64,000 nt of DNA, from the NCBI RefSeq assembly GCF_029784165.1, contig NC_073695.1:145909946-145973945 (forward strand), in the 5' to 3' direction. Shown here piece after piece: positions 12,064 through 23,421 of this stretch. This DNA comes from Wyeomyia smithii. Lineage: Eukaryota; Arthropoda; Insecta; Diptera; Culicidae. The translations under genes were made by a program, and so were the position numbers. Under the pieces are notes generated by a model. It did no database searches. It had not been told where the DNA came from and worked only from the letters and a program-made list of their open reading frames with translations. How positions within the stretch are numbered: position 1 is the stretch's first letter; every line of letters begins with the position of its first letter.

Positions 12064-12382
12064 ATCAATCAAAGAAATAGTTATCGGTTTCCGTTATACT
12101 CTACTAAATTTTTTGGAAATAAATATTGAAATTCAGTCCGCAAATATATATTTCGACTGTGACGTACAGTCTTCCTCAGTGCTTATGTGAACTGGTCACC
12201 AGGTCACCAGTCCACATAAGCACTGAGGAAGACTGTACGTCACAGTCGAAATATATATTTGCGGACTGAATTTCAATATTTATTTCCAAAAAATTTAGTA
12301 AAGTATAACGGAAACCGATAACTATTTCTTTGATTGATCTCAATCACTCTGCTAAGACGCTCGTTATAGATTTTCTAGATTT
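12064..12382. mobile_element. Palindromic fold-back insertion with 13-bp direct duplication
   Basis: Two near-perfect inverted arms of about 135 nt (12064-12195 and 12205-12339) around a very short loop, plus a 43-nt non-palindromic tail (12340-12382). AACAAAGTTTTAG is directly repeated at 12051-12063 and 12383-12395. The uninterrupted left arm of the host element has a related single copy, so this is a target duplication. No coding frame spans it. Confidence 0.7.
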
Positions 12383-12641
12383 AACAAAGTTTTAGTTTTT
12401 AAACGTGAAAATATCAATATTGGCAACACTGTTTGTTAATTCTGATGTTGCCATTCAATTGTAAATTTAATAACTTTTAAAAAGAGTGTCTAATATTGTC
12501 TGTATCTCCTACGGCCTCTGAGATATGATGTTTTTCCAAAACATGGAAAATGATTTTTTGTCAAAAAATACAAAAATGGAGGGCCCCGCGATTGGAGGGG
12601 GGTTGTCCGATTGACCCAAAACTCTGGATTTTTTAGTTTCA

Positions 12642-13104
<463 letters not shown>

Positions 13105-13122
13105 TGGCGCAGTCGCTGCAGG
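13105..13122 (+). promoter_or_regulatory. Primer-binding site, tRNA-Ser type
   Basis: TGGCGCAGTCGCTGCAGG immediately follows the LTR end. TGGCGCAGTCG is complementary to a tRNA-Ser 3' end and is the PBS of 17.6/297-type errantiviruses. Confidence 0.8.
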
Positions 13123-13516
13123 AAGGTGAAAAAATACTCAGTGTCGATTCGTGTTCAAATTTTAATCTTTGAGGGAATATCAGAGAGTCGCGAGTGAACC
13201 AGTGCAATTGCACAAGTTAAAATCACCTAGGACCAACGCCGAAGGCAAATCGACGTTGAAGGAACACTTGAGCGGAATCCTCGAGAAGATATCGAGAAAT
13301 AGGTAAGGTAGTTTAAGTTGTGAGTGAAATAAAAATCAAAATAATATAACACATGAAAAATCTTAGTTATCAGTGAACGAAAAAGTTAAAAGAATAGAAT
13401 TATGATTTAACAAACAATTAGTTATCAGTGAATGAAAATTTGAAAGTGTAACCAATTACAAAAATCTATTATCAGTGAATGAAAAAATTTCAATCCGTAG
13501 CAGAAACGTCAAATAT

Positions 13517-14183
13517 ATGAATAGACCTCAAAATATTAACCCTTCACGTACGTTCAATAATTCGCAAAGACAGTTCCACGGTTTTTCCAAACAGAAATTT
13601 TCCGTCACAGAGATATCTTGCAGAAAAACTTCATAATGTAGAACATTTCTATAATTCAAACAATTATTACAATTATTACGACTCTTACCAGGAATACACC
13701 GATTACTACGACCCCTACACTTCATACTGCGAAGATTATTACATGAATGATTTACCTTCAACTAGTTCAAATCCTTTCTTTTCTACTGATAAAACGTAAA
13801 TTCAACATCCAGCCATAGATAACGCTCCAGCCCAACACGAAGAATCGGAAGACAATTTAAATTTTCCGAAGGATTCGAAAGCAGAAAATAATTTTATTCC
13901 TTTCATAAAAATTGACTCCGAACTTGGTCAAATAAAATTGCTGATCGATACCGGAGCTAACAAAAATTACATCAACCCACAATTAGTGAAAAACGCAGAT
14001 ATTTTTAGGACTAAACACACTACTGTGAGAAACGTAAATGGCGTTCATAAAATCGACAAGTTTATAAAACTCTCACCTTTCAAAGATAAACCACCACTCG
14101 TTTTCTATCTGTTCAAATTCCATTCATTTTTCGACGGGTTAATAGGTTACGAAACGCTACGTCGACTACATGAGACGTTTTAA
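13517..14183 (+). pseudogene. Errantivirus gag C-terminus and pol protease remnant
   Basis: An ATG at 13517 opens a short gag-tail frame that stops near 13638. Another frame continues through a tyrosine-rich tract (about 13650-13750) and a stop near 13798 into the protease. The aspartic protease active site LIDTGANKNYI is at 13939-13971, and GLIGYETL marks the second conserved block near 14135-14160. In the family this protease cleaves the gag-pol polyprotein. Most of gag is absent between the leader and 13517, and downstream pol is cut off by inserted repeats from about 14330. Confidence 0.7.
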
Positions 14184-14329
14184 CTTCCTCAAATATCCTC
14201 AAATTTCCGGACTACTCTATCAAAATGTTTAGAAAATATCCTGATTCATTTTCAAATTTTATCAATCCTTATGCAGAAATTATTTTAAAATTCCCCACAC
14301 ATTTGAATGATGTTCATAGACAAACCAAT

Positions 14330-15146
14330 GCACAATGGTCCAGAAACCAAATTTAGGGGGAAATTTGGGTCTAGAGCTCTATAGCAACATTTTAGAGAAA
14401 AACTTTTTTCTACAAAGTTGTTACATATGATAAAGCGCTCATTGAAAAATTATCAAAAATTAGGGTGACCAACATTTTCGCTGCAATCAAGTATCTAACT
14501 TTTTTATCTTTGTAGATAGAAGAAAAATTTGTTCTACAATGTTGTAGCTCCATTAATTTTAAGTAACTTTGTAAAATAAAGTTTTTCTCTATCTTTGAAA
14601 ACAACCGATTTATATTGAAAAAACATATTCTACGCTCTAACTTTTTTATTTCAAGTTTCATCTCAAAACTGTCTTTGAACGACTTTTAGAGCTTTTTAAG
14701 AGAAACAATTTGCAACGCTGACATCGTAAATATCTCAGTTTTACTCAAAGTTATAAATATTTTTCATCAAAAAATATGCGTTTTTCATTTGTATGTCATT
14801 AATTTTGGGGCAAACATAAAAAATATCTCTTGATCTCATTTTGAAGGGCATATTTGACTCTATAAATGGAGGAACTTTTAGAGATATGTTATTTTATAAA
14901 TTTGAGTAAATTCAATTTAAAAACAAGCTAAAAATTTCGATGATTTTATACATTATGCATATAAAAGCACCCAGATTTATTTTTTAGTATTTTTTTCCTA
15001 TAACTAGACGTGATTACCTTCAATTTGACCCAAAAAGATCGAAAATCGATCAACTGGTTCAAAAGTTATGAATTTTTTTAAAATTAAATACATCGAACAC
15101 AGTCGTTTTTATGGTCACCCTATTTCGAAGTATATGTATGTATGTA
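14330..15146. repeat. AT-rich interspersed repeat inside errantivirus pol
   Basis: Starts near GCACAATGGTCCAGAAACC and has recurrent lines such as TTTTTCTACAAAGTTG and AAAGTTATGAATTTTT. AGGGTGACCA (14461) and TGGTCACCCT (15112) are inverted. It ends in a short TATG microsatellite where the LINE begins. No protein; class unknown. Confidence 0.45.
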
Positions 15147-15149
15147 TGT

Positions 15150-16342
15150 AGTAAAAATTTATATGATATTCTGCCTGAGCAAGAAACCGGCGAAATTGAA
15201 ATGTTCGAAAGTAAAACTATTCAAAGTGAAATTTCTGTAAAAAAGGAGAAAGTTCCACCTATTGTGGTAACTATTGCTTCTGAATTTAATATTTTTAAAA
15301 GAGAACTTTCGACGTTTCTCTCCGACGTCAAAGTTACTTATCAAATTGGCCGAAGAGGCGAATGCCGTTTACTGGCCCAAACATTGAAAGATTGAAATCG
15401 TCTTATTCAGTATTTAACTGAAAAGATGTATAAATTTTTTACATATGATACGAAGAGCGCCAAGCCGTTCAAGGTCGTATTGAAAGGTCTCACCAACGAT
15501 CAAACCGTTGATGAGATCAAAATTACTTTGACAGAATTACTTGGTATAGCCCCTACCCATGTAATTCTGATGAAACAAAAATCACGAGGCGAAAACAGTC
15601 AGCGAACTGGAATTTCCCTTGTAAATTATTAATTTCATTTTAACCGCAGTGAGGTTAATAACTTAAATTTTTTTGAAAAAGCACATGCTTTATATAACGT
15701 GCGTGTAAAATGGGAATTATATCGAAAGTTTGGCGGAGGTGAAAAGCATATCACCCAATGCCGTATTTGCCAACGTTATGGCCATGGTTCAAAGTTCTGT
15801 AACATGGACCAAAAATGCTTCATTTGTGGAGACTCTTCTCACAAAAAGGACACATGTCCTGTGAAAGAGAGTAAAAATTTTCGCTGTGCGAATTGTAACG
15901 GCAACCATATGTCGAATGCCCAGCCCGTTTAGCAATTGTTAAGGCAAGGCAAGGTAAACAAAATTCTCCAAGCGTACCAGTGACGCATAGTTTACCTACT
16001 CCTTTGCATACCCGTTTAACATATGCACAGGTTACAGGTAGTTCGAACATCATACCGCCTAGTGTTGGTAGTTCGAAAATGACCGTTAATATGGGTAAGC
16101 AAAACACGCTAGAAAATAATTGTACACCTATTACTCCAGCTAATATTGCTACCGAAAATATTTTTTCTAATGTCAACAGCCTCGGGCCTATTACGGCAGG
16201 TAAACTTTTTTTGCAACAGGCGATGTTCGATCTTATGAACGCCATGTTGCAGGCAAAATCAATGTTTGAAGCCATTCAAATAGGCACAAATTTTGTTATT
16301 AAAATTGTTTCTAATTTAAAATTTAGCAATGATTTTAAATGA
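15150..16342 (+). pseudogene. Juan-like LINE ORF1 (nucleic-acid-binding gag-like), frameshifted
   Basis: Pieces in several frames: 15150-15395, which ends at TGA 15393-15395 where the copy at 49086 has a Trp codon; 15426-15632; 15699-15932; and 15980-16342. The third piece holds three zinc knuckles (CRICQRYGHGSKFC, CFICGDSSHKKDTC, CANCNGNHMS). ORF1 proteins of this clade bind the LINE RNA and form particles. At least three breaks; non-functional. Confidence 0.75.
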
Positions 16343-18487
16343 AACAATTAAAATATTAAATTGGAATGCTCGCTCATTGAAGGCCAATGAGAATGAGCTT
16401 TTTAATTTTTTAACAGTAAATAATGTGCATATTGCAATTATTACTGAAACATTTTTGAAACCTAACATAAAATTAAAATATGATCCCAATTACGTGGTTC
16501 ATAGATATGATAGGATTCAGGGTTCCGGCGGTGGAGTTGCAATTGTTATTCATCGCCGAATCAAACATCGTGCTCTTCCCCATCTTGAGACGAAGTTATT
16601 GAAACTTTGGGAATTGAAGTTCAATCTGAACTTGGGATTTTATTTATTGCCGCAGCATATTTACCATTTACAAAAACTCACCAGAAATCGTTCGAAATTT
16701 TTTATAATCGGCGATTTTAACGCTAAACATCGTTCATGGAATAATTCTCAAAGTAATTCCAATGGCAAAATTTTATTCAATGATTGTTCTTCAGGATACT
16801 ATTCTATTTTGTCTCCGAATAGTCCTACATGCTTTTCTTTTGTAAGAAACCCTTCAACAATTGATTTGGTGCTTACAGATCAAAGTCATGTATGTAGTGA
16901 TTTGATCACACATGCTGACTTTGATTCTGACCATCTTCCAATAACTTTTTCTTTATCACATGAATCAGTTTTAAACCCTATGAGCTCTGTTTTTAATTAT
17001 AACAAGGCTAATTGGGAAAGATACAAAACTCATATTGAGAGAAATTTCAATAATGAGCTTGATTTGCAGAACGAAGTGAATATTGATTCCGCTTTGGAAG
17101 CATTAAAATGTGCAATTGTTGATGCCAGGAATTATTCTGTTCCAAAGGCTCAAGTGAAATTTGATTCACCAATAATTGACGAAAATCTTCAACTTCTAAT
17201 TCGTTTGAAAAATGTCCGCAGACGTCAATATCAACGTTCTCGTGACCCTGTTTTTAAAACTATTTATAAAGATTTACAGAAAGAGATTAAACATAGATTT
17301 ACTCTTCTGAGAAATCAAAATTTTGAGACTAAAGTTGAAAAATTGAAACCATATTCAAAACCTTTTTGGAAGCTGTCGAAGATTCTTAAGAAACCTTCAA
17401 AGCCTATTCCAGTTTTAAAAGATGGTGAACGTTTTCTTGTATCCAATGAACAAAAGGCTCAAAGACTTGCTCAGCAGTTTGAGAGTGTTCATAACTCAAA
17501 TTTGAATTTTGTGAGTCTAATTGAAAATGAAGTCACACGTCAATTTGCTTTAATTTCTTCCCAGAATTTTTTACCTGCAGAAATAATTGAAACTGACAGT
17601 GTTTGGCATAAAGGTTTGATTGCGAAATTGCAAACTTTTAATTTTCCAATTTTCCTAATCAAAATTTTAAAAAATTATCTTACTGATCGAACTCTGCAGG
17701 TTGTCCATCAGAATTCAAAATCTGATAGACTTCCTGTCAGAGCAGGTGTACTTAAGGTTCAGTCTTGGGTCCAGTTCTGTACAACATATTCACTTCAGAT
17801 CTTCCTGATTTGCCTCCAGGATGCACAAAGTCATTGTTCTGCGATGACACAAGCATTTCCGTAAAAGGAAATAGTCTTCGTGTCATATGCAGTCGATTGC
17901 AGAAAAGTTTAGATATTTTTTCTCCCTACTTGCGAAAGTGGAAAATCTCTCCCAATGCTCCTAAAACTCAAATGATAATTTTTCCGCATAAGCCTAGGGC
18001 TTCTTTCCTCAAGCCAAACAATAATCACGTTGTCAAGATGAATGGGGTTATTTTAAGTTGGTCCGACAAAGTTAAGTACTTGGGACTAATTTATGATAAA
18101 AAACTTATTTTCAAAGAGCACATTGAGAGTATACAAGCTAAGTGCATCAAATATACGAGATGTTTATATCCTCTCATTAACAGGAATTCTAAACTTTGTT
18201 TGAAGAACAAACTTTTGATTTACAAACAAATTTTTAGACCAGCAATGCTTTATGCTGTACCGATCTGGTCAAGTTGCTGTTCAACAAGGAAGAAAACGCT
18301 CCAAAGGATTCAGAATAAAATTCTAAAAATGATTTTGAAGCGTCCTCCTTGGTTTGGTACACTCGAATTACATAGACTTACTGGTGTTGAACCATTAGAA
18401 ACTATGTCAAATAAAATTATTAACAATTTTCGACAAAAATCGTTGCAATCCCTAATTGCTACGATAAGCTCTCTTTATAGCCAATAA
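16329..18487 (+). pseudogene. Juan-like LINE ORF2: AP endonuclease + RT, with RT core deletion
   Basis: The endonuclease (16329-17000) shows LNWNARSL, ITETFL, GGGVAIVI, IIGDFNAKH, TIDLVLT and SDHLPI, the usual catalytic N, E, D and H residues, but about 40 bases are missing near 16660 relative to 50870. RT fingers and motif A are deleted at about 17597 (PAEIIETDS joins VWHKGLIAKL). A frame change near 17760 leads to the second piece (17765-18487), with the catalytic pair as FCDDTS and the C-terminal region to LYSQ. In an intact element ORF2 nicks DNA and reverse-transcribes the LINE RNA. Inactive here. Confidence 0.8.
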
Positions 18488-18722
18488 GTTAGCAATTAAG
18501 TTAGTTGTAAGTTTACTTCCCCTTTTCTGACAATTAGGTTTAAATCCCTACGAATGATAAGTCCAAATTGCGAAAGCAAACAAATCCTAACAATTAAAAT
18601 TACAAATTTCTAACAGTGTTGAGAAGTCACCATTTGTGATTGGACACACATACTCATTATTTACTAATATTTTCCATAAATATTTAAGCTACTAACAAAT
18701 CCCCCCTTAAAAAAAAAAACAA

Positions 18723-21346
18723 ATCGCCCAATATTCGCAGAATTGAATTACTTTGAAACCAAACCTCTCGACAAACATTCAAATCCGCCTGATAATCTAA
18801 ATCGAAAACTTCGCGAGCAGCTAAGAATCGATCATTTAAACACAGAGGAAAAATCGAAATTACTAAAACTAATGACTCAGCATCAAAATATATTCTATCT
18901 AGAAGGCACAAACTTAACATTCACAAACACAATCAAGCATCGTATCGAAACTAGAGACGAAATACCCACGGCTGCGAAAAGCTACCGCTATCCATATTGC
19001 CATAAGCAAGAAGTTCAAAATCAAATTTCAAAATTATTATCGCAAGGCATCATTCGACCTAGTACATCCCCCTGGTGTTCTCCTATATGGATTGTACCAA
19101 AGAAACTAGATGCCTCCGGTAAACAAAAATGGCGTTTAGTTGTTGACTACAGAAAGCTCAATGAGAAAACTGTAGACGACAAATATCCACTGCCAAATAT
19201 TACTGAAATTTTAGACAAATTAGGCAGATGTCAATATTTCATGACACTCGATTTGGCATCTGGGTTCCACCAAATAGAGGTTCACCCAGATGATATTCCC
19301 AAAACTGCATTTTCTGTCGAGTACGATCTATACGAATACCTTCGTATGCCTTTCGGCTTAAAGAACGCCCCCGCAACATTCCAGCGCGTTATGGATAACG
19401 TGTTAAGAAACTTGATAGGTAAAAGTTGCCTTGTTTATATGGACGACATAATCGTCTTCTCCACTTCACTACAAGAACATTTGGAGAATCTAAACAAAAT
19501 CTTCAACGCTCTTTCCGAAGTAAATTTAAAAATTCAGCTTGATAAAAGCGAATTTATGAGAAAGGAAGTAGCATTTCTAGGGCATATTGTGACGGATGGA
19601 GGGGTTAAACCAAATCCTGACAAAATTAACGCATTTCAAAATTGGCCAGTCCCTAAGAATCAGAAAGAGTTAAAAAGCTTCCTCGGAATTCTTCGTTATT
19701 ATAGACGAGCATTCGCATCGCGAACATTAACAAAGTCCGAAGAGAATTATTCGGCTATAGAAAAGGAATTACTAGCTATTGTATGGGCTACACAATACTT
19801 TCGCCCATATCTCTTTGGGAGAAGATTTAGCCTATACACGGATCATCAACCTCTGACTTACGCATTAAATCTCAAAACACCAAATTCGAAACTTGTAAAA
19901 TGGAGGTTACAATTAGCAGAATACGACTTCGAAATAAAACATCGCCCCGGAAAACAGAATGTTGTCGCTGACGCACTTTCCAGAATTCAAACAGACATCA
20001 ATTTGCACGAAGATGAGTCTGACAACGACACAGTACACTCTGCAGATACGGACGATTCTGAATATATTCCTTGCACCGAACAACCAATAAGCATTTTCCA
20101 CAATCAAATTATTTTAAAAATTGGTGAGAACGAATCCGAAATACTCGAAGAAGTATTTCCTAGAATGTTTAGGAGAACCATAACAAAAGTTTTATTTGGT
20201 GTGCCATTTTTAATTCAACTATTTCGGGATCTCATGAACCCCAAATTAGTAAATTGCATCTCATGTCCAGAAAGATTAATTCCAACATTACAAATCGTCT
20301 ACAAAAATTATTTTAGTAGATGTAAAACCTTTAAAGTAAAAATCAGCCAAAAAATCTTAATTGATTTGAAAACAGACGAAAAAAAAGACCAGATAATTAA
20401 CGATACACATGAGACAGCACACAGAGGCATAAGGGAAAATAATTCCGAAATATCAAGACGTTTTTATTTTCCAAAAATGAAGCAAAAAGTCAGGCGACAT
20501 ACAGTCCTATGTGAAATCTGCAATAGAGCAAAATACGAGAGAAATCCATACAAAATAAAACTTGGTGAATCGTCAATTCCAAAACAACCATTAGACATAC
20601 TGCACATTGATGTTTTTATTTCTCAACCAAATATGTTTCTTTCCGTAGTCGACAAACTCTCAAGATTTGGAACTCTTTTACCTATAAAATCACGGTCTAT
20701 ACCAGACATTCGCAAAGCACTACTTAAGTATATTTCCTTGTTTGGAACACCTAAACTAATAGTATCAGATAACGAGCCATCTCTTAAATCCATCGAAATA
20801 CGCGGACTTCTCTCGGACCTAAACGTTCAGCAATACTTCACGCCATCAAATCACAGTTTAACAAACGGAATCGTCGAGAGATTTCACTCCACGATCAGCG
20901 AAATATTTAGAACCAACAAACACAAATTTGAATTCACAAATTTTCCAAACAAAGAAAACTTTCTAATCGCCTGCACATTATACAACAATACTATTCATTC
21001 TGCCACTAAATCAAAACCCCGCGAGATATTCTATGGAATAAAGGACGGAGAGGAACGACCTCTGAATCAAGAAGCTATCATTCAATCATGTAATAAAATT
21101 TATGATGAAACTATTTTACAGATTACAAAAGCACAGATACAGCAAAACCAATACCATAACACAAGAAAGGAGGATCCCCCAACTTTGGAAGCTGGACAAG
21201 AAGTCTTTAACAAACTTCAAGGAATCCGAGCGAAGACAAAAGACCAGTTCGGAAAAGTCCAGGTTACCACAGACAGGGTCCAAACTTACGAAGACGACAA
21301 CAACCGAAAACTTCACAAAACAAAATTACGCAGAATAAGAAAATAA
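18723..21346 (+). pseudogene. Errantivirus pol: RT, RNase H (half deleted), integrase
   Basis: An open frame of about 870 codons entered straight from the LINE tail. RT runs from about 19000: RLVVDYRKLN, FMTLDLASGFHQI (motif A Asp), MPFGLKNAPATFQ and LVYMDDIIVFS. The RT/RNase H linker reads YYRRAF joined to ASRTLTKSEENYS, so about 100 residues with the first RNase H acidic residue are missing in frame; the rest (IEKELLAIVW, LYTDHQPL) remains. Integrase has the H..H..C..C knuckle (HETAHRG, CEICNRA), DVF, SDNEPS and GIVERFHS for the D,D,E triad. The frame itself is open, but the protein cannot be complete. Confidence 0.88.
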
Positions 21347-21804
21347 TATCATTCGTTGTTTTGCTTTCGTCTCGATTAGACGCAAATTGTTTATCTCCGT
21401 TTGGTTCGCAAAATAACAATACACGAGTTATCGTACGGGTGTTTTTTTTTCGATTAGTTCTTGTGCTGTGCGATAACAATAGCCTGCAGTATATCGGCAG
21501 AAACATCTTCTGCACACTGGTAGGGGCAGGCTACCCCGCCAGTGATCTGATACGCAGCTGATATATCAGCAAGAATAATTCTCCCGCACCGCTGTTACCC
21601 CGCTAGCAGCACGGACCATCATACGATCGAGCGAGTGGAAGTCAACTACAAGTGGCATTTACAAGGTCGCGCGTAAGATACGGCCACTGTGTCAAAACAC
21701 GAAGCTGGATCGTCATTGTTTGTTCTGCGGAGACACTCGATTGATCCTACTATCAGCCGTGAGGTCGTGACTTAGACGTTCGGTGAAGTATTCACTTTAT
21801 AATT

Positions 21805-21845
21805 TTTATCATTATTATTATTACTATCAATATTATTATTATTAA

Positions 21846-21900
<55 letters not shown>

Positions 21901-21960
21901 ATTAATATTATTATTATTATTATTACTATTATTACTATTGTTATTAGTATTATTATTACT
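21805..21960. repeat. (TTA)n/(ATT)n microsatellite in LINE 5'UTR
   Basis: Imperfect ATT/TTA trinucleotide run with ACT and AAT interruptions. The matching region of the 53836-63378 copy is not present, so the expansion may be specific to this copy. Confidence 0.9.
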
Positions 21961-22089
21961 GTCTTTTGTTTATTTTGATCCATTGTAGTTTGAAACATTG
22001 TTTTTAAAATTTAATATCAATTACTTGATCCCCCCCACACATTCGAATATTTGTCGTTTGTGTGCGGTAGAGCGTAACGCTCCCGCAAA

Positions 22090-23421
22090 GTGGACGACAT
22101 GCAGGTGCAACTATTCCTGGATGTGGAAACAAATGGGGAAGAGATTGAGATCTCCCCCATCAATTCCCCTCTACCTTCCCCAATACCTAGCCCCGTACCA
22201 AGGGTACCGGCTACACGGGTGAAAGCCCACCCAGATGCTTCGAAAGGTCCGTTCATAGTTTTTTTAGGCCCATAAAGTAGCCTCTTAATATTATACAAAT
22301 AGGCAAGGACCTGGCAAAACAGTTTTCGGACGTAACCGAAATTACAAAGGTTAGACCGAACAAACTGCGAGTTGTCGTGAGTAGCTTGAAGCAAGCAAAC
22401 GCAATTGCTAGATACGAGCTCTTCACGAGAGAGTACCGCGTGTACATCCCTGCCAAGGACGTGGAGATCGACGGTGTGGTTACCGAAGGTGGCCTCACGG
22501 TCGATGACATTTTGCGTCACGGGGTTGGCTGCAATTGCATTCAGTATCCATCGAAGAAGGGAAGAAGAAATTCCTCCCTTCGGACTCCTTCCGTGTAACA
22601 TTCGCCGGATCCGCACTGCCGAACTACATCTCTTTGGACAGCGTTCGTCTGCCTGTACTCCTGTTCGTACCGCGGGTCATGCATTGCCAAAACTGCAAGC
22701 AGTTAGGTCATACAGCCACCTACTGCTGCAACAAGGCATGCTGCAGCAAGTGCGGAGGTAATCATGCTGAGACCGCTTGCAGTGAGGATACTGAAAAGTG
22801 TCTTTACTGCGAGGGAACTCGGCATGACCTTTCGGCGTGTCCCGCGTACAAACAGCGCGAGGAAAAAATTAAGCGTTCCCTCAAGGAACGATCGAAGCGC
22901 TCTTTTGCAGAAATGCTTAAGAGGGCTGAGGCACCCTCGACAGGAAACATCTTTTCCTTTTTGCCAATCGGTGAGGGTACATCTGACGATCCCGTCGAAG
23001 GGTGTTCTTATGTCATGCCAGAAGGATCTAAGAAGAGGAGAATGATCAACTCTCCTAATCTTTCTCGCAAAGTCGCAAGATAACCCCTAGCGGAATGACC
23101 AATAAGCCAACACAAAAAGGAAGCGGTGAAGAAAAACCGAAGCAAGTACCTCCCGGTTTTAATTTTAAATCAAACCAGGAGTACCCACCGCTTCCTGGGG
23201 CACCAAAAACCCCTCGTGCACCCATTTCACAATCGGAAGATAAAAAAGAAACAGGGTTCATAAAATTCTCTGATATTGTGGACTGGATATTTAAAACATT
23301 CAACATACCAGATCCCCTACAAAATATTCTTCTTGCCCTTCTTCCTACAGTGAAAACCTTTTTGAAGCAACTCACAGCAACTTGGCCCCTCATTTCAGCT
23401 ATCATATCTTTCGATGACTAA
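22090..23421 (+). pseudogene. I-type LINE ORF1 (CCHC gag-like protein), frameshifted
   Basis: The N-terminal part (22090-22275, DVETNGEEIEIS) is followed by frame changes, the IGKDLAKQFSD...VVVSSLKQANAI region (about 22300-22600) and a third frame (22535-23083). The last carries three knuckles: CQNCKQLGHTATYCC, CSKCGGNHAETAC and CLYCEGTRHDLSAC. The 3' part (23095-23421) ends FDD and overlaps the ORF2 start. About 12 codons after HGVGC are missing relative to the copy at 62859-63134. In I-type elements ORF1 binds the element RNA. Non-functional. Confidence 0.75.

Larger units (their letters stand above)
15147..18722 (+). mobile_element. Juan-like (jockey clade) LINE, 5'-truncated, inserted in errantivirus pol
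   Basis: ORF1 with CCHC knuckles, then AP-endonuclease/RT ORF2, a 3'UTR (18488-18706) and a poly(A) tail at 18710-18719. The 5' end is cut at a TATG microsatellite and starts inside ORF1 relative to the longer copy at 49086. The absence of an RNase H domain and the C-terminal LTGVEPLE region fit Juan-type jockey elements of mosquitoes. Multiple frameshifts. Confidence 0.8.
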
